Shown: positions 1 to 9,933, counted from the stretch's first letter. The stretch is DNA of 64,000 nucleotides from Pseudomonas petrae (GCF_021728295.1 NZ_JAKJXE010000006.1:336415-400414); one strand, 5' to 3'. The notes: generated by a model from the letters alone, not told the origin. Numbers and translations are program-made.

Positions 1-127
1 GAGTTGGCGGGCCGCCCTGCTTTGGCGCGCCTGAAAGGCCCGGCGCCCTTCGCTTGGGCGTCACTTGCCGGATGCCTCCGATGGCGATACAAGGGATTTT
101 TCCTACGGTTTATGCACCTTGAACGCC
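1..127. other. Left-edge intergenic region
   Basis: No complete gene lies here. On the minus strand a GTG at 64-62, about ten bases after a GGAGG, opens a frame that stays open to the window edge (21 codons). This could be the first codons of a divergently transcribed neighbour of the GntR gene, but too little is visible to call it. A longer plus-strand reading that adds 21 residues to the GntR protein from position 65 is not supported, because those residues do not look like part of the family fold. Confidence 0.3.
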
Positions 128-832
128 ATGCATCCGAGCCCTGTCGCTGTGCCTGAAGCCGCCTTCCAGGCGATCCGCAAATTGATCGCCGAGCAGGGCT
201 ATGTCCCCGGCGACAGACTGCCCTCACAGCGGGATCTGGCGATTCGTCTGGGCGTCAGTCGCGCTTCATTGCGTGAGGCATTGTCATCGTTGAGCGCGTT
301 GGGACTGGTCAGCGTGCAGCCCGGCAAAGGCGTGTTTGTGCAGGCGGTTTCTGAACCACAACGGAGCACGAGCGGATTTTCCTGGCCGTATGCAGCGCAC
401 GCATCACCTGCCGAGACTTTTCAGCTGCGCTATGCGCTAGAGGGGTTTGCCGCAGGGCTTGCAGCGGTCACGCTGACAGCCGATGAGCGCGATGTATTGG
501 AAGACAACGTCGAGGCCATGCGCCTTGAGCTCAAGGCAGGGGATTTTGACTGCGCGGCCCGGCTGGACTTTGATTTCCACCGGCGCATCCTCGTCGCCAG
601 TGGCAATCAGGCGATTCTGGGGATCATCACCACCAGCGCCGACATTTTTCTGGAGAGCCAGAAACTGCCTTTTATTCGGGCGGGCAGGGCCATGGAAACC
701 TGGCAGGAGCACCGCAAAATTCTGCGGGCGCTGGCGCGAAACGCGTCTGGCCCGGCGCAGAAAGCCATGCAAGAGCACATCCGCGGAGCAGCATTACGCA
801 CCGGCATCGTGTTCGTCGCACCCTCCGGTTGA
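128..832 (+). CDS. GntR/FadR-family transcriptional regulator (FCD domain)
   Basis: A 234-residue DNA-binding regulator. Residues about 10-75 form the winged helix typical of GntR proteins, including LPSQRDLAIRLGVSR and the wing VQPGKGVFV. Residues about 100-225 are the all-helical FCD effector domain. Its likely metal or effector ligands are the aspartate and histidine of LDFDFH, plus histidines in QEHRKI and QEHIRG. FadR-type regulators sense carboxylic acids and usually control an adjacent catabolic operon, but none is visible inside the window, so the target may lie to the left. I chose the ATG at 128 because the protein begins right before the winged helix; an in-frame ATG at 65 is further upstream. 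It ends 123 bases before trxA, which has its own promoter-like region. Confidence 0.85.
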   Translation: MHPSPVAVPEAAFQAIRKLIAEQGYVPGDRLPSQRDLAIRLGVSRASLREALSSLSALGLVSVQPGKGVFVQAVSEPQRSTSGFSWPYAAHASPAETFQLRYALEGFAAGLAAVTLTADERDVLEDNVEAMRLELKAGDFDCAARLDFDFHRRILVASGNQAILGIITTSADIFLESQKLPFIRAGRAMETWQEHRKILRALARNASGPAQKAMQEHIRGAALRTGIVFVAPSG

Positions 833-911
833 ATGTTGGTGATTGACGCAACCATACCGACTCATAGCGAGAGACAATTAAGCTCGGCTTCCTGTCACCG
901 CGTGACACAGT

Positions 912-917
912 TATGAT
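912..917 (+). promoter_or_regulatory. Candidate -10 element for trxA
   Basis: TATGAT resembles a sigma-70 -10 box, 39 bases before the trxA start. No convincing -35 hexamer sits at the right spacing, so this is suggestive only. Confidence 0.3.
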
Positions 918-955
918 GGCCCACGTTTTTTTGCCTATGACCTCGGAGAAATCTC

Positions 956-1285
956 ATGAGTAGCGACCTGATCAAACACGTCACCGACGCGAGCTTCGAC
1001 GCCGATGTCCTCAAGGCCAGCGGTCCTGTACTGGTCGACTACTGGGCTGAATGGTGTGGTCCGTGCAAGATGATTGCCCCGGTTCTGGATGACATCGCCG
1101 GCACTTACGAAGGCAAGTTGACCATTGCCAAGCTGAACATTGATGACAATCAGGAAACCCCGGCCAAGCACGGCGTTCGTGGTATCCCGACCCTGATGCT
1201 GTTCAAGGACGGCGAAGTCGCGGCGACTAAGGTCGGCGCACTGTCCAAGTCGCAGTTGCAAGCGTTCCTCGACGCCAACATCTGA
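956..1285 (+). CDS. trxA: Thioredoxin 1
   Basis: A 109-residue classical thioredoxin, the usual family length. The redox-active dithiol is in WCGPCK (Cys34 and Cys37), preceded by the buried Asp28 region VDYWAEW and followed by the cis-proline segment GIPTL near residue 77. It reduces cytosolic protein disulfides such as those of ribonucleotide reductase and PAPS reductase, and is itself recycled by thioredoxin reductase. A GGAG lies a few bases before the ATG. A strong terminator follows at once, so trxA is probably transcribed separately from rho, although the trxA-rho order is conserved in Pseudomonas. Confidence 0.97.
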   Translation: MSSDLIKHVTDASFDADVLKASGPVLVDYWAEWCGPCKMIAPVLDDIAGTYEGKLTIAKLNIDDNQETPAKHGVRGIPTLMLFKDGEVAATKVGALSKSQLQAFLDANI

Positions 1286-1296
1286 TGACGATATAG

Positions 1297-1320
1297 CCCC
1301 GCAAATCGCGGGGTTTTTTT
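1297..1320 (+). terminator. Rho-independent terminator of trxA
   Basis: A GC-rich inverted repeat (CCCCGC at 1297-1302 with GCGGGG at 1308-1313) with a five-base loop runs directly into a run of seven or more Ts. Confidence 0.9.
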
Positions 1321-1513
1321 CGGGCCTCGTACTAGACGCTCAGAAAATCAAGTGGTACATTCGGCCCCGCAACGGCTTCTCCGTTGCCCCCTGCTAGCCG
1401 TCGCCGACCGTCTCCTTTCGATTTGCACGCGATCCTGTCGCCTTCTCTGCGGCGCGGCCTCATTAAGCCAAAAGCTTAATTTCCCCCTCCATACATGATT
1501 ACGTCATTCCTAT
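1321..1513 (+). promoter_or_regulatory. Long 5' leader of rho
   Basis: About 190 bases separate the trxA terminator from rho. A weak promoter can be proposed: TAGACG at 1333-1338, then 17 bases, then TACATT at 1356-1361. That would give an untranslated leader of roughly 145 bases that is rich in C and poor in G in several stretches, as expected if Rho acts on its own leader (autoregulation is known in E. coli). A ten-codon ORF at 1495-1527 overlaps the rho start out of frame but lacks a ribosome-binding site, so I give it little weight. Confidence 0.4.
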
Positions 1514-2773
1514 ATGAACCTGACTGAACTCAAGCAAAAGCCTATTACCGATCTGCTCGAAATGGCCGAACAGATGGGCATAGAAAATATGGCCCGTTCG
1601 CGCAAGCAGGACGTAATTTTCTCCCTGCTGAAGAAGCACGCGAAAAGCGGCGAGGAAATCTCGGGTGACGGTGTGCTGGAGATCCTCCAGGATGGCTTCG
1701 GCTTCCTTCGCTCTGCAGACGCCTCCTACCTTGCCGGCCCAGACGACATCTACGTCTCTCCCAGCCAGATCCGCCGCTTCAACCTGCGCACGGGCGACAC
1801 CATTGTCGGCAAGATCCGTCCGCCGAAGGAAGGCGAGCGTTATTTCGCGCTGCTCAAGGTCGACACCATCAACTTCGACCGTCCAGAAAACGCGAAGAAC
1901 AAGATTCTGTTCGAAAACCTGACGCCGCTGTTCCCGACCATTCGCATGAAGATGGAAGCCGGTAACGGTTCCACCGAAGACCTCACCGGTCGCGTCATCG
2001 ATCTGTGTGCCCCGATCGGTAAAGGTCAGCGCGGTCTGATCGTTGCTCCGCCAAAAGCGGGCAAGACCATCATGCTGCAGAACATCGCGTCGAACATCAC
2101 GCGCAACAACCCTGAAGTCCATCTGATCGTTCTGCTGATCGATGAGCGTCCGGAAGAAGTAACCGAAATGCAGCGCACCGTGCGCGGCGAAGTGGTCGCT
2201 TCCACCTTCGACGAGCCGCCTACCCGTCACGTGCAGGTCGCCGAAATGGTGATCGAAAAGGCCAAGCGCCTGGTCGAGCACAAGAAAGACGTGGTCATTC
2301 TGCTCGACTCCATCACCCGTCTGGCTCGCGCCTACAACACCGTCATTCCAAGCTCCGGCAAGGTCCTGACCGGTGGTGTCGATGCCCACGCCCTCGAGAA
2401 GCCAAAGCGTTTCTTCGGTGCGGCACGTAACATCGAAGAAGGCGGCTCGCTGACCATCATCGCCACCGCGCTGGTTGAAACCGGCTCGAAGATGGACGAA
2501 GTGATCTACGAGGAATTCAAAGGTACCGGCAACATGGAGCTGCCTCTGGATCGCAAGATCGCAGAGAAGCGCGTCTTCCCGGCCATCAACATCAACCGTT
2601 CCGGCACACGCCGCGAAGAGTTGCTGACGGCCGACGACGAGCTGCAGCGCATGTGGATCCTGCGCAAGCTGCTGCATCCTATGGATGAAGTCGCAGCCAT
2701 CGAGTTCTTGATCGACAAGCTGAAACAGACCAAGACCAACGATGAGTTCTTCCTGTCGATGAAGCGCAAGTAA
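1514..2773 (+). CDS. rho: Transcription termination factor Rho
   Basis: A full-length 419-residue Rho, matching the E. coli protein length. The N-terminal helix bundle (residues 1-47) is followed by the cold-shock-like RNA-binding domain with [16 protein letters not shown] (about 51-66). The ATPase core carries the P-loop APPKAGKT (178-185), a Walker B segment ending in [13 protein letters not shown], and the Q- and R-loop region that contacts RNA in the central pore. It forms a hexameric RNA-DNA helicase that ends transcription at C-rich rut sites. The start is the ATG of MNLTELK, the usual family N-terminus, although no strong Shine-Dalgarno precedes it. It is followed by its own intrinsic terminator. 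Confidence 0.98.
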   Translation: MNLTELKQKPITDLLEMAEQMGIENMARSRKQDVIFSLLKKHAKSGEEISGDGVLEILQDGFGFLRSADASYLAGPDDIYVSPSQIRRFNLRTGDTIVGKIRPPKEGERYFALLKVDTINFDRPENAKNKILFENLTPLFPTIRMKMEAGNGSTEDLTGRVIDLCAPIGKGQRGLIVAPPKAGKTIMLQNIASNITRNNPEVHLIVLLIDERPEEVTEMQRTVRGEVVASTFDEPPTRHVQVAEMVIEKAKRLVEHKKDVVILLDSITRLARAYNTVIPSSGKVLTGGVDAHALEKPKRFFGAARNIEEGGSLTIIATALVETGSKMDEVIYEEFKGTGNMELPLDRKIAEKRVFPAININRSGTRREELLTADDELQRMWILRKLLHPMDEVAAIEFLIDKLKQTKTNDEFFLSMKRK

Positions 2774-2800
2774 CACCGCGCTGAACCGAATGTAGAAAGA

Positions 2801-2828
2801 TGGTGTCCTTTTGGACACCATTTTTTTT
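2801..2828 (+). terminator. Rho-independent terminator after rho
   Basis: A perfect eight-base stem (TGGTGTCC at 2801-2808 with GGACACCA at 2813-2820) with a TTTT loop is followed by eight Ts. Confidence 0.92.
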
Positions 2829-2854
2829 GCCTCGAATTTGAGGCTCGGAGCGTC

Positions 2855-4813
2855 ATGCACACGTTTGGCAATCGTCGCGATATCGACGGACTGCGGGCCT
2901 TGGCCGTGGTCCCGGTGCTGTTGTTTCACTTCGGTCTTGGCCTGAGCGGCGGCTTCGTCGGCGTCGACGTGTTCTTCGTCATTTCCGGCTACCTGATCAC
3001 GTCCATCATCTTCCGCGAGATCAGCGCAGGGCGATTCAGCTTCATCGATTTCTGGGCCCGTCGCGCGCGGCGTATCGTCCCTGCCGTGACCGTTGTTGTG
3101 CTAGCGACGTTGATGTTTGGCTGGATATTGCTGACGCCCAAGGACTACGCCGAGCTGGGCCGCGAAGTGCGGTATCAATCGATGTTCATGTCCAACCTGC
3201 TGTTCATGCGGCATGACGGCTACTTCGATTCCGCGTCAGACTTCAAACCGCTTCTTCACACCTGGTCACTGGCGGTGGAAGAGCAGTACTACATTTTCTT
3301 TCCGCTGTTGATGGTGCTGGCGACGCGGTACGTGCGGCACTGGCGCTGGTTGCTGCTCGGCTTGCTGGTGCTGTCGTTCGGGCTGAATATCTGGGCGATC
3401 AAGCACAAACCCGAGGCGGCGTTCTTTCTGCTGCCGATGCGTGCATGGGAACTGCTGTGCGGTGCCATGCTGGCCGTTGCGCCTGCGCCTAAACGCCCGC
3501 TGCCGAGTTGGGTGTACCAGGCAATCAGCCTGAGCGGCTTTGCGGCAGTCGTGCTGGCGATGCTGAGTTTTGACAAAACCACTCAATTCCCCGGCTGGGC
3601 GGCGCTGCTGCCGGTGCTCGGCACCACGGCAATGATCTGGGCCAACGGTCATCCTGCGTCTTGGGTCGGACGTTTGCTGAGCATCAAACCGCTGGTGGCG
3701 ATCGGGCTTATCTCCTACTCGCTGTACCTGTGGCATTGGCCTATTCATGTCTACGCCAACGCGATTTCCGCCGACGGTATTTCCGATCTGGAAGCGATCG
3801 GCTGGATCCTTCTGGCAGGCGCCCTTGCCTGGCTGAGCTGGCGCTTCGTTGAGCTGCCGTTCCGTGAACGCCGCGTACTGGCCGGCCGCAAACCGGTGCT
3901 GATTGGCGGCCTGCTGACCCTGGCCGTTCTGGCGCTGATGGGGCAGGCGGTACGCTCCAGCGATGGCGTGCCGCAACGCATGTCAGGTCAGGCGCTTGCG
4001 TATGCTCAGTCGCAGGAATGGAACGCCGGCCAGATGGACTGCTTTCTGCTCGGTTCAAAGCACAGCAAAAGCCTGGACAAAGTCTGTCGGGCAGGTGGAA
4101 ATGCGGACGCCGCGCCGTCCCATCTCATCTGGGGCGACAGTCATGCGGCGGCCTTGTGGCCTGGCGTCAGAATCGCGGCCGAGCAAGCGCACGTGCCTGT
4201 CTGGCTGGCGAGCATGAGCGGATGCCCGCCGCTTGTCAGCACCGCAACAAGTAAGCGCTGTCAGGACTTCAACGCCCTGAACGTCGAGCGCGTCCGAACG
4301 CAGAAGATCCCTGCCGTGACGCTGGCCGCGCGCTGGAGCTTGTACATCTATGGGCTGGAGGGCGGTGACAAGGGCTACGTGCTGCTGAAACGGGAATCCA
4401 TTGCTCAAAACCAAGCGTATTTCGCGGACGCCCTGAAAGCGCAGGTCGCTGAGTTGCGGGCAGCCGGCGCGCAGGTCTGGCTGTTCAAGGAAGTGCCGCA
4501 GCAGCGCAAGGGCGCGATCGAGAGATTGAGCAGCCTGGCGAGAGTCGGGCGCTCGGCTGCGCAGGTTGGACGTCCATTGGTAGAGCTCGATGCGCGGCAG
4601 GCGTTCATCAATCAACTGTTCGCCAGCCTGAGCGAGGCGGATGCGGGCGTTCACCTGATAGACCCTAAACCGCTGCTGTGCGAAGGCGGCTTGTGCCCTG
4701 CCGAAGTTGACGGGCGTTCGCTGTACAAAGACGAAGATCACCTGTCGGATCTGGGCGGCGAGAAGATGCAGCCGCTGTTCACGCCGATATTCCGCGACTC
4801 ACCGCGCATTTGA
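2855..4813 (+). CDS. Membrane O-acyltransferase of the OafA/YrhL type with C-terminal SGNH domain
   Basis: A 652-residue two-part enzyme. Residues 1 to about 375 form the acyltransferase-3 membrane domain with roughly ten hydrophobic segments. It begins with RDIDGLRALAVVPVLLFH and contains the family motifs GVDVFFVISGYL and HTWSLAVEEQYY. Residues about 390-650 form an extracytoplasmic SGNH-hydrolase domain with GDSH (Asp428, Ser429) and a C-terminal D-x2-H pair (Asp626, His629). Such fusions transfer acetyl or similar groups to O-antigen or another surface glycan, using the SGNH half for the final transfer. No glycan genes are adjacent, so the acceptor is unknown. The ATG sits 27 bases after the rho terminator, so the gene is probably expressed independently. 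Confidence 0.9.
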   Translation: MHTFGNRRDIDGLRALAVVPVLLFHFGLGLSGGFVGVDVFFVISGYLITSIIFREISAGRFSFIDFWARRARRIVPAVTVVVLATLMFGWILLTPKDYAELGREVRYQSMFMSNLLFMRHDGYFDSASDFKPLLHTWSLAVEEQYYIFFPLLMVLATRYVRHWRWLLLGLLVLSFGLNIWAIKHKPEAAFFLLPMRAWELLCGAMLAVAPAPKRPLPSWVYQAISLSGFAAVVLAMLSFDKTTQFPGWAALLPVLGTTAMIWANGHPASWVGRLLSIKPLVAIGLISYSLYLWHWPIHVYANAISADGISDLEAIGWILLAGALAWLSWRFVELPFRERRVLAGRKPVLIGGLLTLAVLALMGQAVRSSDGVPQRMSGQALAYAQSQEWNAGQMDCFLLGSKHSKSLDKVCRAGGNADAAPSHLIWGDSHAAALWPGVRIAAEQAHVPVWLASMSGCPPLVSTATSKRCQDFNALNVERVRTQKIPAVTLAARWSLYIYGLEGGDKGYVLLKRESIAQNQAYFADALKAQVAELRAAGAQVWLFKEVPQQRKGAIERLSSLARVGRSAAQVGRPLVELDARQAFINQLFASLSEADAGVHLIDPKPLLCEGGLCPAEVDGRSLYKDEDHLSDLGGEKMQPLFTPIFRDSPRI

Positions 4814-4883
4814 TTTGGACACAAGCTGCTGTCTGCGGTCAGAGCAGGTAGGATGTGCATCTATTTGGTGAGTGGCCGGGTTA

Positions 4884-6350
4884 ATGAAATTCAAGGATCT
4901 ACGGGATTTCGTGCAGCAGCTTGAGCAGCGCGGAGAGTTGAAACGCATTCAGGTACCCATTTCCCCTGTGCTGGAAATGACCGAAATCTGCGATCGGACC
5001 CTGCGTAGCAAAGGGCCGGCACTGCTGTTCGAGAAGCCAACGGGTTTTGACATTCCGGTGCTCGGCAATCTGTTCGGTACGCCCGAGCGGGTCGCCATGG
5101 GCATGGGCGCCGAGTCGGTGTCCGAGCTGCGGGAAATCGGCAAGCTGCTGGCGTTCCTCAAAGAGCCCGAGCCGCCCAAGGGCTTGAAAGACGCCTGGTC
5201 CAAGCTGCCTATCTTCAGAAAAGTCATCGCCATGGCGCCGAAAGTCGTCAAGGACGCCCCGTGCCAGGAAATCGTGATCGAGGGTGACGACGTCGACCTC
5301 GGCATGCTGCCGGTGCAGACTTGCTGGCCCGGCGATGTCGGCCCGCTGATCACATGGGGCCTTACGGTCACTCGCGGGCCCAATAAGGAACGGCAGAATC
5401 TGGGTATCTACCGCCAGCAGGTGATCGGCCGCAACAAGGTGATCATGCGCTGGCTCAGCCATCGTGGCGGCGCGCTGGATTTCAAGGATTGGTGCGACAA
5501 ACACCCGGGTCAGCCATTCCCGGTGTCCGTGGCCTTGGGCGCTGACCCCGCCACCATTCTCGGCGCCGTGACGCCAGTGCCTGACAGCCTCTCCGAATAC
5601 GCATTCGCCGGCCTGCTGCGTGGCAATCGTACCGAGCTGATCAAATGCCGTGGCAACGACCTCCAGGTCCCGGCCAGCGCCGAAATCGTCCTCGAAGGCG
5701 TGATTCATCCCGGCGAAATGGCCGATGAAGGTCCGTACGGCGACCACACCGGCTACTACAACGAGGTCGACAGCTTCCCGGTCTTCACGGTCGAGCGCAT
5801 CACCCACCGCATCAAGCCGATTTACCACAGCACCTACACTGGCCGGCCGCCTGACGAGCCCGCCATCCTGGGCGTTGCGCTGAATGAAGTGTTCGTGCCG
5901 ATCCTGCAGAAGCAATTCCCGGAAATCGTCGACTTTTACCTGCCGCCCGAGGGGTGCTCGTACCGCATGGCGGTCGTGACGATCAAGAAACAGTATCCCG
6001 GCCATGCCAAGCGTGTGATGTTGGGTGTCTGGTCGTTTCTGCGACAGTTCATGTACACCAAGTTCGTTATCGTCACCGACGACGACATCAATGCCCGTGA
6101 CTGGAATGACGTCATCTGGGCAATCACCACGCGCATGGACCCCAAGCGCGACACGGTGATGATCGACAACACGCCAATCGATTACCTCGATTTCGCCTCG
6201 CCGGTCTCCGGTCTGGGTTCGAAAATGGGGCTCGATGCCACGCATAAATGGCCGGGCGAAACCACCCGTGAATGGGGTCGCGCTATCGTCAAAGACGAAG
6301 CGGTGACCCGCCGGATCGATGAAATCTGGACTCAGCTGGGAATTGATTGA
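4884..6350 (+). CDS. ubiD: 4-hydroxy-3-polyprenylbenzoate decarboxylase UbiD
   Basis: A 488-residue member of the UbiD family, close to the E. coli length of 497. It removes the carboxylate from octaprenyl or nonaprenyl hydroxybenzoate in ubiquinone synthesis, using prenylated FMN made by UbiX. Recognisable segments include [19 protein letters not shown] at the N-terminus, [12 protein letters not shown] around residue 285 and the cofactor-binding IYRQQVIG region. The ATG at 4884 is chosen over an in-frame GTG at 4872 because it gives the family's normal N-terminus. Its stop codon overlaps the start of the downstream ferredoxin-type reductase by one base, implying translational coupling. Confidence 0.97.
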   Translation: MKFKDLRDFVQQLEQRGELKRIQVPISPVLEMTEICDRTLRSKGPALLFEKPTGFDIPVLGNLFGTPERVAMGMGAESVSELREIGKLLAFLKEPEPPKGLKDAWSKLPIFRKVIAMAPKVVKDAPCQEIVIEGDDVDLGMLPVQTCWPGDVGPLITWGLTVTRGPNKERQNLGIYRQQVIGRNKVIMRWLSHRGGALDFKDWCDKHPGQPFPVSVALGADPATILGAVTPVPDSLSEYAFAGLLRGNRTELIKCRGNDLQVPASAEIVLEGVIHPGEMADEGPYGDHTGYYNEVDSFPVFTVERITHRIKPIYHSTYTGRPPDEPAILGVALNEVFVPILQKQFPEIVDFYLPPEGCSYRMAVVTIKKQYPGHAKRVMLGVWSFLRQFMYTKFVIVTDDDINARDWNDVIWAITTRMDPKRDTVMIDNTPIDYLDFASPVSGLGSKMGLDATHKWPGETTREWGRAIVKDEAVTRRIDEIWTQLGID

Positions 6351-7318
6351 TGCGTGTAACCTTGCAGCCATCGGGCGCAGTCATCGAGACATTGCCAGGC
6401 GAGCGGATCCTCGACGCCGCTCAGCGCCTGGGCTACGAATGCCCTCAGAGCTGTCGAAACGGCAATTGCCACATCTGTTCCGCGCTGCTGGTTGAAGGCA
6501 GCGTTGAGCAGGCCGGAGAGATCCGCACCCACGGCGAAATCTATACGTGCCTGGCGGTGCCGCAGCAAGACTGTGTTGTCCTCTGGGACAGCGTGCTGGC
6601 GCTCGGTGAGTTGCCGGTGCGCACGTTCGCCTGCCAGGTCAGCGAGTGCGTTGAAGTCGGAGGCGATGTCTGGCGGGTGATGCTCCGTGCGCCTGCGGGC
6701 AAGCCTCCGCGTTATCACGCCGGTCAGTACCTGATGATCCATCGGGACGACGGCGAGAAATCAGCGTTTTCCATGGCTTCAGCGCCGGAGAGCGGGCGAG
6801 AACTGGAAATCCACGTGCTTGCCCGCGAGGCGAGTGCGCAAAATCTGATCAAGCAGTTACAGCGCGATGGCATGGCCCGGGTCGAATTGCCGTTCGGCGA
6901 CACTCATCTGGGCGAATTGCCCGACGGGCCGCTGGTATTGATCGCAGCAGGCACCGGTATGGGGCAGATGCACAGCCTGATCGAGCATTGCCGATCCAAG
7001 GGTTTTCCGTATCCGGTGCATGTCTATTGGGGAATGCGCCGTCCGGAAGATTTCTATCAGCTCACGCATTGGGATGAATGGCAGACGCTACCCAACCTTT
7101 TCCTGCACAAGGTCGTCAGTGATCTGTGCGGTTGGGAAGGGCGCTGCGGCATGCTGCACGAGGCGGTCTGTGAGGACTTCAGCGATCTGAAGTCGCTTTA
7201 TGTGTACGCCAGCGGTTCACCGGCCATGGTCTATTCGACCCTTGATGCGCTGGTGCTGGCCGGCATGGATGCGCAGCAGATGCGTGCCGATGTTTTCGCT
7301 TACGCGCCGAGGCCCTAA
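6350..7318 (+). CDS. NAD(P)H-dependent [2Fe-2S] flavoprotein reductase (CDP-6-deoxy-glucoseen-reductase-like)
   Basis: A 322-residue protein with three domains in order. First is a plant-type ferredoxin domain with cluster ligands Cys35, Cys40, Cys43 and Cys67. Next is an FAD-binding barrel containing RYHAGQYLMI near residue 120. Last is an NAD(P)-binding domain with AAGTGMGQMHSLIEH near residue 200. The family is often named after AscD/DdhD sugar reductases, but no deoxysugar genes are present. Its overlapping start with ubiD (TGATG) suggests a partner role: it could supply electrons to a ubiquinone-pathway step or to prenyl-FMN chemistry. That role is inference; only the domain structure is visible. 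The 210 bases that follow hold no gene I can support. Confidence 0.85.
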   Translation: MRVTLQPSGAVIETLPGERILDAAQRLGYECPQSCRNGNCHICSALLVEGSVEQAGEIRTHGEIYTCLAVPQQDCVVLWDSVLALGELPVRTFACQVSECVEVGGDVWRVMLRAPAGKPPRYHAGQYLMIHRDDGEKSAFSMASAPESGRELEIHVLAREASAQNLIKQLQRDGMARVELPFGDTHLGELPDGPLVLIAAGTGMGQMHSLIEHCRSKGFPYPVHVYWGMRRPEDFYQLTHWDEWQTLPNLFLHKVVSDLCGWEGRCGMLHEAVCEDFSDLKSLYVYASGSPAMVYSTLDALVLAGMDAQQMRADVFAYAPRP

Positions 7319-7528
7319 AGCGCAGCCACTCACCGAGCCGGATGTGGACAGCGTATTGCATGACTGTTTGTCAGATATCGGTTTTCCGGCGTGACCAATG
7401 CGCCGGTGGCCGAGTCACAACGTCACACTGCCTGCGATGCCGTCTGATTGTTCATTCGTTGTTGCCAGACCCGTTTCATGAGTGTTCAGCGTTGCACCGG
7501 CGTCAGCCTTGCCGGTGGGGGGAACCAG

Positions 7529-8203
7529 ATGGGGAATCAAATCAATATCCTGGCGGAAGCCGTCCATGACGGCTTGGGCTTGTCCTACCCGCCGGTCATC
7601 GATCTTGGGCCGAAACTGAGCCGCGAACAGCTGCTTGCTTCCATCCATGCCACGATGAGCCGCCATCAGGGCGGTCCGATCTGGTTATTCGCTTACGGAT
7701 CATTGATCTGGCGACCCGAGTGCAGCGCCGTCGAGCGTCAGCGCGGTCGGGTCCATGGCTATCATCGCGGTCTCTATCTCTGGTCCCACGAACACCGTGG
7801 CACGCCCGAGCAGCCAGGGCTGGTATTCGGTCTGGATCGCGGCGGCTCCTGCAGCGGATTTGCCTACCGATTGCCCGAAGACAATATCGACGAATCCCTA
7901 CTGGCGTTGTGGCAGAGAGAAATGCCGTTCCCGTCCTACCGCCCGCACTGGCTCAACTGCCGACTTGAAGACGGCACCAAGGTGCAGGCTTTGGGATTTG
8001 TGCTGGAGCGGCATCTGCCCAGTTACGCCGGCAACCTGCCCGACAGCGTGCTCACGCAGGTGCTGGCCAATGCCAGCGGGCGATACGGAACCACGTGGGA
8101 ATACGTCGAACAAACCATCCACGCACTGCGCACCCACGCCATGCCGGACTTGAGCCTGGAAGCGCGGTTCAAGCGGTGTAAGCCGGTGTTGTTGGCGATA
8201 TAG
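7529..8203 (+). CDS. Glutathione-specific gamma-glutamylcyclotransferase (ChaC family)
   Basis: A 224-residue ChaC-like enzyme, which breaks cytosolic glutathione into 5-oxoproline and Cys-Gly. The signature FAYGSLIWRP lies about 55 residues in and forms the substrate-binding loop. The acidic catalytic residue is expected in the segment LLALWQREM. The ATG at 7529 follows a purine-rich GGGGGGAA at good spacing; a further in-frame ATG lies at 7478 and would add 17 residues of non-family sequence. It stands alone between a gap and a REP element, so it is probably monocistronic. Confidence 0.85.
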   Translation: MGNQINILAEAVHDGLGLSYPPVIDLGPKLSREQLLASIHATMSRHQGGPIWLFAYGSLIWRPECSAVERQRGRVHGYHRGLYLWSHEHRGTPEQPGLVFGLDRGGSCSGFAYRLPEDNIDESLLALWQREMPFPSYRPHWLNCRLEDGTKVQALGFVLERHLPSYAGNLPDSVLTQVLANASGRYGTTWEYVEQTIHALRTHAMPDLSLEARFKRCKPVLLAI

Positions 8204-8259
8204 CCGCCTGACTCGCTCACGTTGGTTCTGACTGATGGGCACGCCTTAGCGCTTCACCT

Positions 8260-8346
8260 GTAGGAGCGCGCTTGCCCGCGAATGCTTTGTGTCAGTCAAC
8301 AAATCTATCTCAGACAGATCGCAATCGCGGGCAAGCGCGCTCCTAC
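8260..8346. repeat. REP/REPIN-like inverted repeat, family A (copy 1)
   Basis: Two 22-base arms, beginning GTAGGAGCGCGCTTGCCCGC at 8260 and its exact complement ending at 8346, flank a 43-base centre. The same arms recur five more times in the window. It lies between the convergent chaC and glpT genes, a typical REP location. Confidence 0.88.
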
Positions 8347-8365
8347 ATTTTCGCTGAGAAAGATG

Positions 8366-9715
8366 CTAAGCCATTTCCTCTCGCGACTGACTTGCCACCC
8401 GCGTATGCCGCAGCGTCGGCACCAGGAACGCCATCGCGAGGATGCAAGCGGACACCAGCAGGACGAAGCCGCCGTCCCAGCCGAAGTGGTCGACCGTGTA
8501 ACCCATCAGTGCGCTGGCCGCGACCGAGCCACCGAGGTACCCGAACAAGCCAGTGAATCCCGCTGCGGTGCCGGCTGCTTTCTTCGGTGCCAACTCAAGC
8601 GCTTGCAAGCCGACCAGCATCACCGGGCCATAGATCAGGAAGCCGATCGAGACCAGAGCAATCATGTCGACGGTGGGGTTGCCTGGGGGATTGAGCCAGT
8701 AGACCAGCGTCGCAACAGTCACCATCGCCATGAACACAATGCCGGTCAGGCCACGGTTGCCACGGAAGATCTTGTCGGACATCCACCCACACAACAGCGT
8801 GCCCGGAATGCCCGCCCACTCATAGAAGAAGTAGGCCCATGAGGTCTTGTCTACGTCAAAGTGCTTGGCTTCTTTCAAGTACGTTGGCGCCCAGTCCAGC
8901 ACGCCGTAACGCAGCAGGTAAACGAACACATTGGCCAGCGCGATGTACCAGAGCATTTTGTTGCGCAGAACGTATTTGACGAAGATCTCTTTGGCGGTGA
9001 ATTCCTCTTCGTGGCTCGCGTCGTAGCCTTCCGGGTAGTCGTTCTTGTAGTCCTCGACCGGCGGCAAGCCCACCGACTGCGGGGTGTCGCGCATGGTGAC
9101 GAAGGCGAACAGGGCGACAAACAGGGCAACCGCCGCAGGCACGTAAAACGCTGCGTGCCAGTCGTTGGTCCATCCAAGTCCGAGCAGGAACAGCGGGCCG
9201 ATCAAGCCACCGCCGACGTTGTGCGCCACGTTCCACACCGACACTACGCCGCCACGTTCCTTCTGCGACCACCAGTGCACCATCGTGCGTCCACTCGGCG
9301 GCCAGCCCATGCCCTGGGCCCAGCCATTGATGAACAGCAGAATGAACATGATTGTCACGCTGGACGTCGCCCAGGGCGCGAATCCGAACACGAACATCAC
9401 CAGCGCGGAAATCACCAGCCCGAAGGGCAGGAAGTAACGCGGGTTGGAGCGATCAGACACCAGCCCCATCAGGAATTTCGACAGCCCGTACGCAATGGCA
9501 ATCGCCGAGATCGCAAGCCCCAGCTGACCGCGGGTATATCCCTCATCGATCAGGTAAGGCATGGCCAGCGAGATATTTTTGCGCAGCAAATAGTAGCCGG
9601 CGTAGCCGAAGAAAATGCCGGCGAAAATCTGCCAGCGAAGGCGGCGGTAGGTGGAGTCGACACGCTCCTCAGGCAGCGGAGCCTGATGTGCGGCAGGACG
9701 GAAAAAGGCAAACAT
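8366..9715 (-). CDS. glpT: Glycerol-3-phosphate transporter GlpT
   Basis: A 449-residue major-facilitator antiporter with 12 predicted membrane segments. It exchanges external glycerol-3-phosphate for internal phosphate across the inner membrane and is a known entry route for fosfomycin. The N-terminal stretch [20 protein letters not shown] and the segments [19 protein letters not shown] and [12 protein letters not shown] are characteristic of the organophosphate:phosphate antiporter family and include the substrate-binding arginines. It stands apart from other glycerol genes. The upstream gap has an inverted repeat that could bind the repressor GlpR. Confidence 0.95.
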   Translation of the reverse strand: MFAFFRPAAHQAPLPEERVDSTYRRLRWQIFAGIFFGYAGYYLLRKNISLAMPYLIDEGYTRGQLGLAISAIAIAYGLSKFLMGLVSDRSNPRYFLPFGLVISALVMFVFGFAPWATSSVTIMFILLFINGWAQGMGWPPSGRTMVHWWSQKERGGVVSVWNVAHNVGGGLIGPLFLLGLGWTNDWHAAFYVPAAVALFVALFAFVTMRDTPQSVGLPPVEDYKNDYPEGYDASHEEEFTAKEIFVKYVLRNKMLWYIALANVFVYLLRYGVLDWAPTYLKEAKHFDVDKTSWAYFFYEWAGIPGTLLCGWMSDKIFRGNRGLTGIVFMAMVTVATLVYWLNPPGNPTVDMIALVSIGFLIYGPVMLVGLQALELAPKKAAGTAAGFTGLFGYLGGSVAASALMGYTVDHFGWDGGFVLLVSACILAMAFLVPTLRHTRVASQSREEMA

Positions 9716-9760
9716 CGGGACACTCCATTTATTTTCTTGTTATGCGAATCCGAATATTAC

Positions 9761-9778
9761 ATTTTCGTTACAGAAAAT
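9761..9778 (-). promoter_or_regulatory. Candidate GlpR-type operator upstream of glpT
   Basis: ATTTTC and GAAAAT form a perfect inverted repeat around a six-base centre, 46-63 bases before the glpT start. The TTTTCG half resembles known GlpR half-sites, which suits a glycerol-3-phosphate transporter gene. No binding evidence is available from the sequence alone. Confidence 0.4.
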
Positions 9779-9933
9779 AGGAAGGCTTCTCATCGGATAA
9801 TAAGGGCGTAAATACGGGCCAAGAGCGAATTCCTTTGCGAACATCGCGTTTGTGCAGTGCTGCGTACAGTTGGGTTTCGGTGCGCGGGACAGGTAAAGTG
9901 GCGCGCTCATGCGCTCACGATTGGCAAACCCAC

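Noticed and set aside
1495..1527. Ten-codon ORF overlapping the rho start
   Set aside because: No Shine-Dalgarno and no meaningful codon content; noted only because E. coli rho has a leader peptide.
1499..2929. 476-codon minus-strand open frame opposite rho
   Set aside because: Frame stays open only because of GC-rich codon bias. The protein has no family character, and rho on the other strand is unmistakable.
4899..6371. 490-codon minus-strand open frame opposite ubiD
   Set aside because: Shadow of ubiD; composition is His/Arg/Asp-rich with no recognisable domain.
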